From Rodentibacter caecimuris (GTDB taxonomy: Bacteria; Pseudomonadota; Gammaproteobacteria; Enterobacterales; Pasteurellaceae), in the NCBI RefSeq assembly GCF_001019715.1, contig NZ_BBXJ01000001.1, positions 124,001-188,000 of the forward strand: a DNA stretch of 64,000 bases, read 5' to 3'. The position numbers and the translations under genes were made by a program. Numbering within the stretch: the first letter of the stretch is position 1; each line of letters opens with the position of its first letter. The notes under the pieces were generated by a model, which did no database searches, had not been told where the DNA came from, and worked only from the letters and a program-made list of their open reading frames with translations. This document shows, piece by piece, positions 28,862-38,136 of the stretch.

Positions 28862-29701
28862 TTACTCTAAAATGAACTCTAGCCAAACCGGAGAATGATC
28901 GGAAGAGGCAACTTTTTTCGATGTTGCGGTTAAGACTTTCATCCCCCTGACAAATACATAATCCAACGGATAATCAAAAAATCGTACCCGTTCATCTTGA
29001 GAAAAAGACACTTCATTTAACCCCTTTTTTCTCATAAATTCATCGAGGATTTGTTTTCGTTCTGCATTCCACGCATTAAAATCGCCCGCTAAAATGACCG
29101 CACTTTGATAAGACGGAATCAAAGAAAAAATCTGCTCCAATTGTGCGCGGTAGGCGTCGGGCTGCCACTCAAAATTGATTAAATGGGCATTAATCACGAA
29201 TAATTCACCACCATTATTCAATGGGAATGTCATCACACCGGCGACTTTGGGAATACGAATCCAAGGTTCTGGCTCGGCAATGCCGCAATAACTTTTTGGC
29301 ACAGTACGGCTAAAGGTTTTCACACCGGATTGCCGCCCTTTATAAGAAAAACTTGAAATAAAAAGTGCGGTGGAAAATGAAGACAAATTTTGTTCGGGCG
29401 TGGCTTCTTGTAGAAGAACAAAATCCTGATCTTGTGAAAAATGGGCTAAATCTTGCTGCCAACCTTGATCCGAACCTTTATGAATATTCCAACTTAATAA
29501 TCGAAAGTGTTTTTTCGCTAAAGTAGGAATCGATTCCTCACGGGAAAAACAAAATGTATTTGTCGGATTAAAAGAGAATTGAGCAGTCGTTTTTAAATCA
29601 ATTTGAATCGATTCAAAAATACGAAGTTGGCTAACAAGATAAATTCCGACTGCAATACCTACCACGAGTAAAAATGCAAAAATTTTATTAATCGTTTTCA
29701 T
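28862..29701 (-). CDS. yafD: YafD-type endonuclease/exonuclease/phosphatase family protein
   Basis: A 279-residue protein with a membrane-anchoring N-terminal helix (about 8-26) and then an EEP fold. LLSWNIHKG starts the domain, LLQEAT carries the metal-binding Glu, ILAGDFNAWN carries the active-site Asp-Asn, and SSDHSPV is the C-terminal Asp-His pair. This matches the UPF0294/YafD family, whose substrate is not established. An uptake signal lies in the gene. It is a single gene on the minus strand, divergent from the antiporter. Confidence 0.86.
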   Translation of the reverse strand: MKTINKIFAFLLVVGIAVGIYLVSQLRIFESIQIDLKTTAQFSFNPTNTFCFSREESIPTLAKKHFRLLSWNIHKGSDQGWQQDLAHFSQDQDFVLLQEATPEQNLSSFSTALFISSFSYKGRQSGVKTFSRTVPKSYCGIAEPEPWIRIPKVAGVMTFPLNNGGELFVINAHLINFEWQPDAYRAQLEQIFSLIPSYQSAVILAGDFNAWNAERKQILDEFMRKKGLNEVSFSQDERVRFFDYPLDYVFVRGMKVLTATSKKVASSDHSPVWLEFILE

Positions 29702-29812
29702 TATTTTATATATTTCAATATGAACTTTATAAATGATAGCAGTTTGCTTATACTAGACAACGTTTAATTTAATCATGCCTACTATTTCTTATTCTTAGTT
29801 TGGAACTAAACC

Positions 29813-31135
29813 ATGAATATTTACACCTACCTCTGCTTTCTTGCCGCTATTGCTATTTTAATCAGTTTTATCACACGAAAAATCAATGATAATATCCAAT
29901 ATACCATTGCAATTACCGCCACCTCTATGTTGGGTTCTTTAATATTGGTTTTATTAGGATATTTAAATTGGTTTAATTTAGATGAAATCGCAACAAAAGT
30001 TGTAGAACGAATTGATTTTAAAGATTTCTTACTAAACGGTATTCTCGGTTTCTTACTTTTTGCCGGTGCATTAGGCATTAAATTGCCGGTATTAAAAAAC
30101 CAAAAATGGGAAATCACCACCTTTGCGCTGTTCTCTACCTTTGCCTCTACTTTTTTTATCGGTTTTATGCTTTATGCGATCAGTCAATTATTCGGTTGGC
30201 ATATCGATTTAATCTACTGCATTTTATTCGGTGCATTAATCTCTCCTGACGACCCTATCGCCGTACTCGCCATTATTAAAAACTTAAAAGCCCCAAAGCG
30301 TTTAGCGATGCAGGTTGAAGGAGAATCCTTATTTAATGACGGGATCGGATTAGTGATTTTTACCACCGTTTTTGCCGTTGCCTTCGGCGGACAAGAACCG
30401 ACAGCCGGCGGTGTATTACATCTATTTTTCAAAGAGGCGTTAGGCGGCATTGCTTTTGGTTTTGCTATCGGCTTACTTGCTCATTATTTAATTTCTGCAA
30501 CCGATGACGGTTCATTAGAGATTTTATTAACCCTGACTATCCCGACTGCCGGTTTTATGTTAGCCAATTTACTCCATGTTTCCGGTGCGCTTGCGATGGT
30601 CGTTGCCGGAATTTTAATCGGTAACTGGACTCGCTATACCGGATTTTCAAAGCAAAGTCGGCACTACTTTAATCATTTTTGGGAAATGATCGATCACTTC
30701 CTCAATTCACTTCTATTTATTTTAATCGGCTTAGCCATTCTCCTTATTCATGTTTCATGGCAAGGTTTAATTCTGATTGTTCTAGCCATTCCGATTTGCT
30801 TGGTTTGCCGTTACATCAGTGTATGGCTTCCTTTCCAAGTGATGAAACGCTATCGCAAATACAATCCTTATACCCTACGAGTGCTGACTTGGGGCGCATT
30901 ACGCGGCGGCTTGGCATTGGCAATGGCACTTTCTATCCCTATGGGGCAATCCTACATTAAAGGGTTAAATATGGATGTGCGTGATCTTATTTTAGGCATG
31001 ACCTATGCCGTAGTAATGTTCTCTATCCTCGTACAAGGTATGACTATTGAAAGCATGATCCGTAAATCAAAAGAAGTGATCATGCGTGAACGTGGTTATG
31101 CTGGGGTAGGTTTAGCCAAAGAGAATAAAGAATAG
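29813..31135 (+). CDS. CPA1-family Na+/H+ antiporter (NhaP-like)
   Basis: A 440-residue polytopic membrane protein. GALISPDDPIAVLAIIKNL and EGESLFNDGIGLVIF are the diagnostic CPA1 ion-site segments (the DD/ND pair), and RGGLALAMALS near residue 365 is the third conserved region. About twelve helices fill residues 1-410, with a short cytoplasmic tail. It should exchange cytoplasmic sodium or potassium for protons; selectivity cannot be told from sequence. No operon partners are seen. Confidence 0.88.
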   Translation: MNIYTYLCFLAAIAILISFITRKINDNIQYTIAITATSMLGSLILVLLGYLNWFNLDEIATKVVERIDFKDFLLNGILGFLLFAGALGIKLPVLKNQKWEITTFALFSTFASTFFIGFMLYAISQLFGWHIDLIYCILFGALISPDDPIAVLAIIKNLKAPKRLAMQVEGESLFNDGIGLVIFTTVFAVAFGGQEPTAGGVLHLFFKEALGGIAFGFAIGLLAHYLISATDDGSLEILLTLTIPTAGFMLANLLHVSGALAMVVAGILIGNWTRYTGFSKQSRHYFNHFWEMIDHFLNSLLFILIGLAILLIHVSWQGLILIVLAIPICLVCRYISVWLPFQVMKRYRKYNPYTLRVLTWGALRGGLALAMALSIPMGQSYIKGLNMDVRDLILGMTYAVVMFSILVQGMTIESMIRKSKEVIMRERGYAGVGLAKENKE

Positions 31136-31178
31136 TCGGCAAAAGTGCGGTTAAAAAATAGGGCATTTTATCTCATAG

Positions 31179-31244
31179 GTAGGGGCGCCATACAACCTTT
31201 TAAAATCATTTGATTTTTCACGGATGCCAGTGTGTCGTCCCTAC
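31179..31244. repeat. 66-bp imperfect inverted repeat
   Basis: GTAGGGGCG begins and CGTCCCTAC ends a 66-base segment whose arms match at about 12 of 14 positions. It looks like a small non-coding repeat or MITE-like element at the edge of a degraded gene. I see no second copy in this window. Confidence 0.5.
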
Positions 31245-32097
31245 ATTTTCTTTAAATTGTGCATTTGCTACATCATATTGGATTCTCTCAGTATTATGCA
31301 AGCCGTCGCACAACGATCTAAAATTGACTATTGACCGCATAAATTTGAATGCCTTTCCGATCCCAAATTTAGCGCCAATTTATACCGATGCTCCAATCGG
31401 TCCTAGCCAGCCCTATAAGTTTGTAATCGTTGGTAATTATCTTCTTTCAGTAGGGGATGTTCTAACTGCTAGGGGAACTCCTCCTGCTCAAACAAAATTA
31501 ACAGCTAATCCTGTAAACCCTGATAAATATAAAAAAGATAGCTATTTAGGTATGACGTTATGGAATATAAAAAACTTGAAACCATTAGCTCGTTTGTGGG
31601 GGAATTCAGGAAGAACGATGGGACTAATTAGCTCAGATGGAAAATGGATTGTAGCAACAAGTGAAAATGGACAACGTTATATGTGGTCAGCATTGAACCC
31701 TCATCAACAATTTAAATTAGCTGCTATTGATGGGATTCTTAGAGAAGATTCTATGATAAGAGATAAAAGTAAATTGTTGCCCATCCCAGAAAAATTTAAA
31801 GATAAGCAGATCAGTCGCTCTGATTCTTTTGCTGTTGCTTTTGTAACAGAAAAAGATTTTATTCTTTTACCTAATAGTAATGACGAACTTGCATTACTTT
31901 ATACAACAGGCGATCCTTGGATAAAAGCCTATGTAGAAATAGGAAATAAACCTGAAATTTCAAGAGGAAATTTAAGCATAGCCTCCGCTTATAAAGCCAA
32001 TATTCTCGTTACAGGACAATACGGGCGAGGCGGAATTAATGTCTATAAATATCACCCTGAAACAAAAGAGTTAGAAAAAATCTGGGTGGCGGATTAA
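31210..32097 (+). pseudogene. Degraded beta-propeller-like (WD40-like) protein, N-terminus missing
   Basis: An open frame without a credible start. Segments such as LGMTLWNIKNLKPLARLWG, SSDGKWIVATSENGQRYMW and a C-terminal GINVYKYHPETKELEKIW have the look of repeats from a beta-propeller. No in-frame ATG occurs before the one at about 31551, and a nearby ATG at about 31290 is in another frame and stops after 12 codons, which suggests a frameshift. Base composition is AT-richer than its neighbours. It begins inside the 66-bp inverted repeat. I do not recognise the family; it is likely a remnant of an acquired gene. Confidence 0.55.
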
Positions 32098-32108
32098 TTA
32101 AAACTAAA

Positions 32109-32146
32109 AAGTGCGGTTAAAAATGAGGGCGTTTTTGACCGCACTT
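32109..32146. terminator. Uptake-signal pair after the propeller-like remnant
   Basis: AAGTGCGGT (32109-32117) faces ACCGCACTT (32138-32146); the 20-base loop is long and the T-run short. The rest of 32147-32394 is AT-rich and should hold the promoter of the alcohol dehydrogenase; I see no certain site. Confidence 0.55.
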
Positions 32147-32394
32147 GCTTTAAAATATCACTGACACGATTGCGAAAGCCCTAGCGTTTTTTTATTTCAG
32201 ATGTTTAGTATAGGTTGTTTATTTGTCAATGTAATCTAGAAACATCAGATGAAAATAAATTGTTATTTTTTTGTTAAATAAAAGTATGATTTTTATTGAT
32301 TATTCTATTCCTGTAGAGATAAAATATTTCTGTGCTGAGGTATATGCACATCGGTAATAACAGTATAAAGTAAGTAATGAATAGGAGACTCATT

Positions 32395-33480
32395 ATGAAC
32401 AAAACTATGAAAGCAATGACTTATTACGGTGCAAATGATCTTCGTTTTGAAGATCGCCCTATTCCAACGATTATTGACCCGACAGATGCCATTATTAAAA
32501 TGGAAAAAACCACCATTTGCGGTACGGATTTAGGCATTTGGAAAGGAAAAAATCCGGAAATTGAAAAAACGGCTTTAGCAAAAACAGGGCAATGGAATGG
32601 GCGAATTTTGGGACACGAAGGGATTGGTGTCATTGAAGATGTTGGTAGTGCGGTAAAAAACTTTAAAAAGGGCGATCGGGTAATTATTTCCTGTGTCAGT
32701 AAATGTGGTTCTTGCGAGAATTGCCAAAAGCAGCTTTATGCACATTGTCAAAAAGAGGGCGGATGGATCATGGGCTATATGATTGATGGTACCCACGCAG
32801 AGTATGTGCGTACGCCTTTTGCCGATAACTCTCTATTTTTATTGCCTGATAATTTAAATACCGATATCGCCGTCTTTCTCTCGGATGTGCTGCCAACGAG
32901 CCACGAGATCGGTGTTAAATATGGCGAAGTTAAACCGGGGGACAGCGTTGCAATTATTGGTGCAGGCCCTATCGGAATGGGCTGCTTACTTACCGCCCAA
33001 TTCTATTCTCCCGCAACGATTATTGTTGTAGATATGGATGACAATCGTTTGGCGCTTGCTAAAGAATTAGGTGCAACTCACACGATCAATTCTGTGAAAG
33101 AAAATGCAGTGGAAAAAATCTTGGCAATCACAGAACAACGTGGTGTCGATTGTGCCATGGAAGCAGTGGGTTTACCGGCGACTTGGGATATTTGTCAAAA
33201 AGTGGTAAAAGAAGGGGGCAATCTCGCGAATGTTGGGGTACACGGTCAGTCGGTCAATTTTGAAATTGATAAACTCTGGATCAAAAATTTAACGATTACC
33301 ACAGGATTGGTGAATACCAATACCACAGGAATGTTATTAAAATCCTGTCAATGCGGAAAATTGCCTCTTGAAAAATTAGCGACCCATCATTTCAAATTAA
33401 GTGAAATGGAAAAAGGCTATGATGTATTCAAACATGCAGCCGATGAAAAAGCGATGAAAGTGATTATTGAAATGCAATAA
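32395..33480 (+). CDS. Zinc-dependent alcohol dehydrogenase (medium-chain family)
   Basis: A 361-residue medium-chain dehydrogenase/reductase. The catalytic zinc site is Cys in TICGTDLG plus His in GHEGIGVIEDVG; the structural zinc site is the four-cysteine cluster CVSKCGSCENCQKQLYAHC. The NAD(P) Rossmann motif is GAGPIGMGC. It is closest in style to secondary-alcohol dehydrogenases such as those from Clostridium, so a C3-C4 secondary alcohol or aldehyde is possible; the substrate is not settled. I choose ATG 32395 (AGGAG ten bases upstream). Two other in-frame ATGs lie within 18 bases on either side. Confidence 0.88.
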   Translation: MNKTMKAMTYYGANDLRFEDRPIPTIIDPTDAIIKMEKTTICGTDLGIWKGKNPEIEKTALAKTGQWNGRILGHEGIGVIEDVGSAVKNFKKGDRVIISCVSKCGSCENCQKQLYAHCQKEGGWIMGYMIDGTHAEYVRTPFADNSLFLLPDNLNTDIAVFLSDVLPTSHEIGVKYGEVKPGDSVAIIGAGPIGMGCLLTAQFYSPATIIVVDMDDNRLALAKELGATHTINSVKENAVEKILAITEQRGVDCAMEAVGLPATWDICQKVVKEGGNLANVGVHGQSVNFEIDKLWIKNLTITTGLVNTNTTGMLLKSCQCGKLPLEKLATHHFKLSEMEKGYDVFKHAADEKAMKVIIEMQ

Positions 33481-33521
33481 GCATGCTATTCATCTGTACT
33501 TGAGTCGCTTTTTACCATAAA

Positions 33522-33558
33522 AAAATCCCTATTGAGTTTAAATTTCAATAGGGATTTT
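33522..33558 (+). terminator. Terminator after the alcohol dehydrogenase
   Basis: AAAATCCCTATTGA and TCAATAGGGATTTT form a perfect 14-bp stem with a 9-base loop and T-rich tail. It also faces the converging LTA-synthase-like gene. Confidence 0.9.
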
Positions 33559-33635
33559 AATTTTTTAATCGGTAATATCTTGATAGCATTGCTACATAAT
33601 GCTGAAAAATACCGTATTTTCTAACCGCACTTTAT

Positions 33636-35564
33636 TTACTTATTTTCATTTCCCGCTTGATACAAACGATTTTTGTATAAATAACTACCCAACAACGCAT
33701 ACGCCAGTGCTTCTTGTTTCATTTCTTCCGATACGCTTTTTTCCTTCAGCGTTTCAGTGGCTTTATCGTAATAATAACCTTGTGCAGCTTTATTTGGCAT
33801 TTGAATAACCACATCACGGTTTCCTTTCATTAAAGCCTGCGTTTGATCAAATTGCATAATGGCACGATCAGGGTTGGTATTTTTGGTTAAATCATAACCA
33901 ATCATAGGGTAATTACCGCTTACTCCCGCTAAGGATAATAACGTTGTCGGCATATCAATTTGGCTCACTAGACGCAGATCACGACGTGGCGCAATTCCCT
34001 CGCCTAAAATAAGTGCCGGAATATGGAAATTTTTAATCGGTATTAATGAAGCACCGGCAGCTCGTGAATCGTGATCGGCAATCACCAAGAAAATGGTATC
34101 TTTCCAATAGTTAGATTTTTTCGCTAAATTAAAGAAATGGCCAACGGCATAATCCGCATACTTTGCACTATTATTTCGTGTTGCTTTGGGTTGTTCATAC
34201 AATTCGATTTTCCCATCGGGGAATTCAAAAGGATCATGATTACTTGAGCTAAATACAAGACTGAAAAAAGGTTTTCCCTCGTTTTGCAGTTTTGTAAAAG
34301 TTTCGTCCGCTTTATCAAACAAATCCTCATCACTCACTCCCCAAGTAGCAGTAAATTTCGGATTTTTATAGTCTTGCTGATCAATAATCGTTTTAACCCC
34401 ATTGCCGTAGAAAAAACTTGCCATATTATCAAAATGCTTTTCACCGCCATAAATAAATGAGGTGTCGTAGCCCTGTTTACCTAAAAAATCGGCAATGGTG
34501 AAAAAATTATTTTGTGCATTATTGAGTTTAACCACAGCACGTGCCGGCGTTGGTATAAAACCTGCGGTTACCGCTTCAATCCCTCGCACGGAACGGGTTC
34601 CCGTGGCATAAATATTTTCAAATAACCACCCTTCTTTGGCTAATCGATCAATATTCGGAGAAAGAGGCTTGCCGCCTAAAGTACCGATAAACTGTGCTCC
34701 AAGGCTTTCTTGCAATATGATGACAATATTTTTGGGCTTGCCTTGATAGCTTGCAGTATTTTTAGTTAAGGTTGGGAATTTTTCAGAAATATAATCATCT
34801 ACGGCTCTGCCACGATTTAATTTCACGATGCGTAACATTTCATTCGTATCCATTTTGCCATACATTTCTGAGGATTTTTCTTCGTCCTTAAATTGCTGTG
34901 CGGCATAAATCACCGAATAGCCGGAATTTAATACTAAAGAATTTACCAAGGAATCGGAAGAAAATGCCACCATCGCAGGATTAATGCCACGGTGCTGAAA
35001 GCTTGAACGTGCTCCGATAAAACCCACCGCAATCACCAACAATGCTACAATCGGGCGAACTTTCCAGCTCATTGGGCGTAAATTTTTAACCGACCAAGCA
35101 GCAAGTTGCCAATAAAGTATTGTCGCTAAGACAGTAAAAACAAGGCTAAGAATGACCGCACTTAAATGCCCTTCCATCAACATAGAAAAGACTTCTTTAG
35201 GATAAATTAAATACTCAATAAACAGGCGGTTCGGTCGATAATCATAAGTTTCAATAAATGCCGGCGTAGCCATTTCCATAAAAATAATGAAAACACTGCC
35301 AAATGTCAGCCAAACCCGTAGGATCTTTTTCCATAAATCACTCGTATGGAACAACACTGTAAATAATGCCGGAACGCCAAATAAATAGCATAACGCCACT
35401 ACATCAATACGTAAGCCTTGTAGGAATAATTCCCCCCAATCCTGTACGGCGGAAACCCGTTCCATTTGCCATAAAGATAAACCCAAGCGGGACAAAGAAA
35501 AAATAATGAGGTTGATAACAACAAAAACAGCAATTGGAAATAAGGGGAAACGAGTGTTTTTCAT
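33636..35564 (-). CDS. LTA synthase (LtaS)-like membrane sulfatase-fold protein
   Basis: A 642-residue protein. Five helices lie in the first roughly 185 residues, and a periplasmic sulfatase-fold domain starts near residue 275. Metal and catalytic residues are visible: ILQESLG (Glu), ATGTRSVRGIEA (nucleophile Thr), SSNHDPFEFP and ADHDSRAAG (His/Asp ligands). Gram-negative relatives are mainly phosphoethanolamine or glycerophosphate transferases acting on envelope glycolipids or glycans; the exact substrate here is unknown. It follows the Sel1 and YwiC-like genes with a 17-base gap, implying one operon. Confidence 0.82.
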   Translation of the reverse strand: MKNTRFPLFPIAVFVVINLIIFSLSRLGLSLWQMERVSAVQDWGELFLQGLRIDVVALCYLFGVPALFTVLFHTSDLWKKILRVWLTFGSVFIIFMEMATPAFIETYDYRPNRLFIEYLIYPKEVFSMLMEGHLSAVILSLVFTVLATILYWQLAAWSVKNLRPMSWKVRPIVALLVIAVGFIGARSSFQHRGINPAMVAFSSDSLVNSLVLNSGYSVIYAAQQFKDEEKSSEMYGKMDTNEMLRIVKLNRGRAVDDYISEKFPTLTKNTASYQGKPKNIVIILQESLGAQFIGTLGGKPLSPNIDRLAKEGWLFENIYATGTRSVRGIEAVTAGFIPTPARAVVKLNNAQNNFFTIADFLGKQGYDTSFIYGGEKHFDNMASFFYGNGVKTIIDQQDYKNPKFTATWGVSDEDLFDKADETFTKLQNEGKPFFSLVFSSSNHDPFEFPDGKIELYEQPKATRNNSAKYADYAVGHFFNLAKKSNYWKDTIFLVIADHDSRAAGASLIPIKNFHIPALILGEGIAPRRDLRLVSQIDMPTTLLSLAGVSGNYPMIGYDLTKNTNPDRAIMQFDQTQALMKGNRDVVIQMPNKAAQGYYYDKATETLKEKSVSEEMKQEALAYALLGSYLYKNRLYQAGNENK

Positions 35565-35581
35565 AAAAAATATTCTTATTA

Positions 35582-36271
35582 TTAGGGGATATTATGCTCA
35601 GAAAGATTTTTTAACCTTTGCTCAGCAGCTTGTTTAATTTCATTCGGTATGTTGTTTGAAATCAAAATCTCACGATAAATTAATGCCGCAAGATGTTTAT
35701 TCATTGAAGTGCCAATACCTTTTTCGTAATAAATACCTAAACGCAATTTTGCGTCGGGGTTGTCTAAATCGGCGGCTTTTTTAACCCACTCAAAAGATTT
35801 TGTTTCATCTTTTTGCTTCAGATAAATTTCAGCCAACATCATCATGGCACCTAAATCTTTTGCTTTTGCCGTAGTTTCAAATAATTTGATGGCTTGCGGA
35901 ATATCCTTTTTCACATAATCGCCACTGTAGTACATCATCGCTAAATTATTAATGGCTCGAATGCTTCCCATCTCTGCGGCTTCACTAAACCACCAGTAGG
36001 CTTTCTCTTTGTTTTTTTCCACGCCGCGACCAAGGTTATAAAGCATACCTAAATTCCCCTGTGCTTGAACATTACCTTCCAATGCGAGAGGTTGCATAAT
36101 TTCAAACACGGATCGCCAATCTTGTTTGTTGGCAAAATTCTGTGCCATATTCATCCGTTGTTGATCCGTTAATTTGGGATTCGTTTCCAGTGCTTCCGAA
36201 TGGCTCGAAAAAGTCATTGAAAATCCCCAAAGTGCGGTAAAAATAACGAAAGTTTTTTTCATCAAATTCAT
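35582..36271 (-). CDS. Sel1/TPR-repeat secreted protein
   Basis: A 229-residue protein with a signal peptide (about residues 1-27, SHSEA) and four to five Sel1-like repeats, e.g. [22 protein letters not shown] and [19 protein letters not shown], over about residues 50-215. Such solenoids bind other proteins; the partner may be the envelope enzyme encoded next. Its ATG overlaps the stop of the YwiC-like gene (ATGA). A second ATG three codons in (MKKTFVIF) is also plausible. Confidence 0.8.
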   Translation of the reverse strand: MNLMKKTFVIFTALWGFSMTFSSHSEALETNPKLTDQQRMNMAQNFANKQDWRSVFEIMQPLALEGNVQAQGNLGMLYNLGRGVEKNKEKAYWWFSEAAEMGSIRAINNLAMMYYSGDYVKKDIPQAIKLFETTAKAKDLGAMMMLAEIYLKQKDETKSFEWVKKAADLDNPDAKLRLGIYYEKGIGTSMNKHLAALIYREILISNNIPNEIKQAAEQRLKNLSEHNIP

Positions 36272-36990
36272 CCTGTTAATGTGCCGAGTAAAAGAAACAC
36301 AAAGAAAATAGCTGTGATTAAGAATTCCGTTAGACCAACCTGTTTGACAGAAAGTTTCTTACGCGGTAAATAAATTGCACGCGCCCAACCAACCCAAAAT
36401 GCTAATGCGAGATAAAATTGCCCTGTTCCGGCAAAATACGCCACCAGAAAAGAATGAAAAAGAATTGATGCCCGTAAATATTTCCGATTTTTCCGCTCAC
36501 GCATCATTGATTTCACATAAATTGTCGTACCGATAAAAAACAACGAAGGATAAACGGCAACCCACCAAATTTTCATATCAAAAGTGCGGTCGGGGAAATA
36601 ATAGGCTGCCATTCCGGCAAGAGCAAAAATGGCAATGCCTGCAAGATCATTGAAGAAATTACGCTCGTCTTTTTGTTTAACGTAATAAATATTCACTAAA
36701 ACAAAAGGCAGCATTGCCACGATAAAATAAAGAATTTGCCGGTTATAACATAATGCAGGGAGAGCAAAAACAAGCGTTGCAGCACCATAAATGAACGTCC
36801 ATTTTCTGTATTGTTCGATATTTTTACCTTTAAACAAATTTAACAAAGGGTAAGACATCAAATAAAGGGAAAACCATGCCATTAATAAAAAAGTATGTGC
36901 CCACACGGGATGATTAAGCAACATACCGTAAAGGAAAGGTAATAATGCCATGACAATGGCACCATGTTGATTAGAAATTAGCAGCTTCAT
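36268..36990 (-). CDS. YwiC-like integral membrane protein
   Basis: A 240-residue protein with about seven to eight helices. It opens [22 protein letters not shown], the hallmark of the YwiC-like family, whose function is unknown. The frame extends 45 codons further upstream, but those are not family-like and reach into the divergent ridA region, so I use the ATG at 36990. No strong Shine-Dalgarno is seen. It is first of three genes in a presumed operon. Confidence 0.75.
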   Translation of the reverse strand: MKLLISNQHGAIVMALLPFLYGMLLNHPVWAHTFLLMAWFSLYLMSYPLLNLFKGKNIEQYRKWTFIYGAATLVFALPALCYNRQILYFIVAMLPFVLVNIYYVKQKDERNFFNDLAGIAIFALAGMAAYYFPDRTFDMKIWWVAVYPSLFFIGTTIYVKSMMRERKNRKYLRASILFHSFLVAYFAGTGQFYLALAFWVGWARAIYLPRKKLSVKQVGLTEFLITAIFFVFLLLGTLTG

Positions 36991-37101
36991 ATTGAGCCCG
37001 TAAGTGAGAATAATTCTTGAGCATTTTACTGCGATAAACTCAAATTTACAAAGTGTGAAGCGCACTTTAGAATACAACCGATTTATTGTTAAAGGAAAAA
37101 T

Positions 37102-37455
37102 ATGATGACTATCAAACGAATTCATTCAAGCGAACGCTTTTGCGAAGTGTCCATTTATAACGGCGTGGCTTATTTTGCCGGACAAGTCCCGGAGAAAACC
37201 CTTGAAAAAGATGCCTACGAGCAAACCAAAGAGGTGCTTTTACTCATTGATAAATTGCTTGCCGAAATAGGATCGCACAAAGGCAATATTCTTAATGCAC
37301 AAATCTTTCTTTCCGATATGAAAGATTACCAACAATTAAATCAAGCTTGGGATGAATGGGTTGATCGTTCAAACCCGCCAAGCCGTGCGACCGTTGAAGC
37401 CAAATTAGCCGTGCCGGAATGGAAAGTGGAAATTGTGATTACCGCAGCGGTTTAA
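37102..37455 (+). CDS. RidA/YjgF-family protein (YoaB-like)
   Basis: A 117-residue member of the reactive-intermediate deaminase family. GQVPEKTLEKDAYEQTKEVL and the C-terminal NPPSRATVEAKLAVPEWKVEI match the YoaB-type subgroup. The arginine of the family active site (SRATVE, about R100) is present. RidA proteins hydrolyse toxic enamine/imine intermediates; whether this subgroup does so is less sure. AAGGAAAAA precedes the tandem ATGs at 37102 and 37105. Confidence 0.85.
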   Translation: MMTIKRIHSSERFCEVSIYNGVAYFAGQVPEKTLEKDAYEQTKEVLLLIDKLLAEIGSHKGNILNAQIFLSDMKDYQQLNQAWDEWVDRSNPPSRATVEAKLAVPEWKVEIVITAAV

Positions 37456-37559
37456 ATATTAAATTTGTGATCCGTAGCAAAGAAATTTTTTTTCATTTTT
37501 CTTACAATGCTTTTTACCATTCAAATACTTTAATAAACAACAAATATAAGGAGTAAACT

Positions 37560-37961
37560 ATGCAAGCGTGGACAACTGAAATGTGGCAAACTGCCGGTAT
37601 CGGTTTAGCGGTGGGGGTTATCCTCGGCTATTTAATTTTACGTTTAACCAAAGGATCAGTAAAACAGCAAGTTCAAACGGAAGCGGAGCTAAAAACAGTG
37701 AAAGCCCGACTTGAAAGCCAAAATCAACAACTCGAAAAACATTTCGCAGAAAGTGCGGAATTATTTAAAACCCTCATTGGCGATTATCAAAAACTCTATC
37801 GTCATTATGCTAACTCTTCCGACGCTTTATTAGCGGAAAATCCAAAAGGTTTATTCACACAACAATTAATCACCGCCGTAGATAAACCGCAAAATGAACC
37901 GCCGCTGGATTATTCTGAAGGCTCGTCGGGGCTACTTAAAACAGAAAAAGAAAATCATTAA
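37560..37961 (+). CDS. zapG: ZapG/YhcB (DUF1043), envelope and division protein
   Basis: A 133-residue protein with one N-terminal membrane helix (about 10-27, GIGLAVGVILGYLILRL) and a coiled coil from 35 to about 75. It matches YhcB (ZapG), a non-essential protein linked to cell division and envelope growth. The next gene is degP/htrA, as yhcB neighbours degQ-degS in E. coli. AAGGAG precedes the ATG. Confidence 0.88.
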   Translation: MQAWTTEMWQTAGIGLAVGVILGYLILRLTKGSVKQQVQTEAELKTVKARLESQNQQLEKHFAESAELFKTLIGDYQKLYRHYANSSDALLAENPKGLFTQQLITAVDKPQNEPPLDYSEGSSGLLKTEKENH

Positions 37962-37969
37962 ACAATTCT

Positions 37970-38017
37970 AAATGCGGTCAGAAAAAACAATTTCAATTCT
38001 GACCGCACTTTTTTTAA
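37970..38017 (+). terminator. Hairpin terminator after zapG
   Basis: TGCGGTCAGAA (37973-37983) and TTCTGACCGCA (37997-38007) make an 11-bp stem followed by a long T-run. One arm is a complete uptake signal, the other a degenerate one. Confidence 0.88.
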
Positions 38018-38044
38018 TTTTTTTCTCAAATACCTTGTTTTTCT

Positions 38045-38072
38045 TGAACATTTCATTTATTCCTTTGTCTGA
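38045..38072 (+). promoter_or_regulatory. Candidate sigma-E promoter of degP/htrA
   Basis: GAACAT (38046-38051), 16 bases, TCTGA (38068-38072). In E. coli the sigma-E promoter of degP has GAACTT, 16 bases, TCTGA, so spacing and -10 match exactly with one mismatch in the -35. The DegS protease that activates sigma-E is also encoded in this window. Confidence 0.68.
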
Positions 38073-38136
38073 TGAAACACCATTTAGGTATGAACTTTTC
38101 TCTTTCATAAGAAAGATCGTTTTACTTGGAGATTCT

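Noticed and set aside
32351-32372. Possible CRP site before the alcohol dehydrogenase (TGTGC...GCACA)
   Set aside because: The half-sites are ten bases apart rather than six, and one is degenerate.
36991-37125. Extension of the YwiC-like gene by 45 codons
   Set aside because: The residues are unlike the family and reach into the divergent ridA start; NQHGA near the ATG at 36990 marks the true N-terminus.
37972-38136. N-terminal extension of htrA by 55 codons
   Set aside because: It would cover the zapG terminator and the sigma-E-type promoter, and a normal signal peptide begins at 38137.
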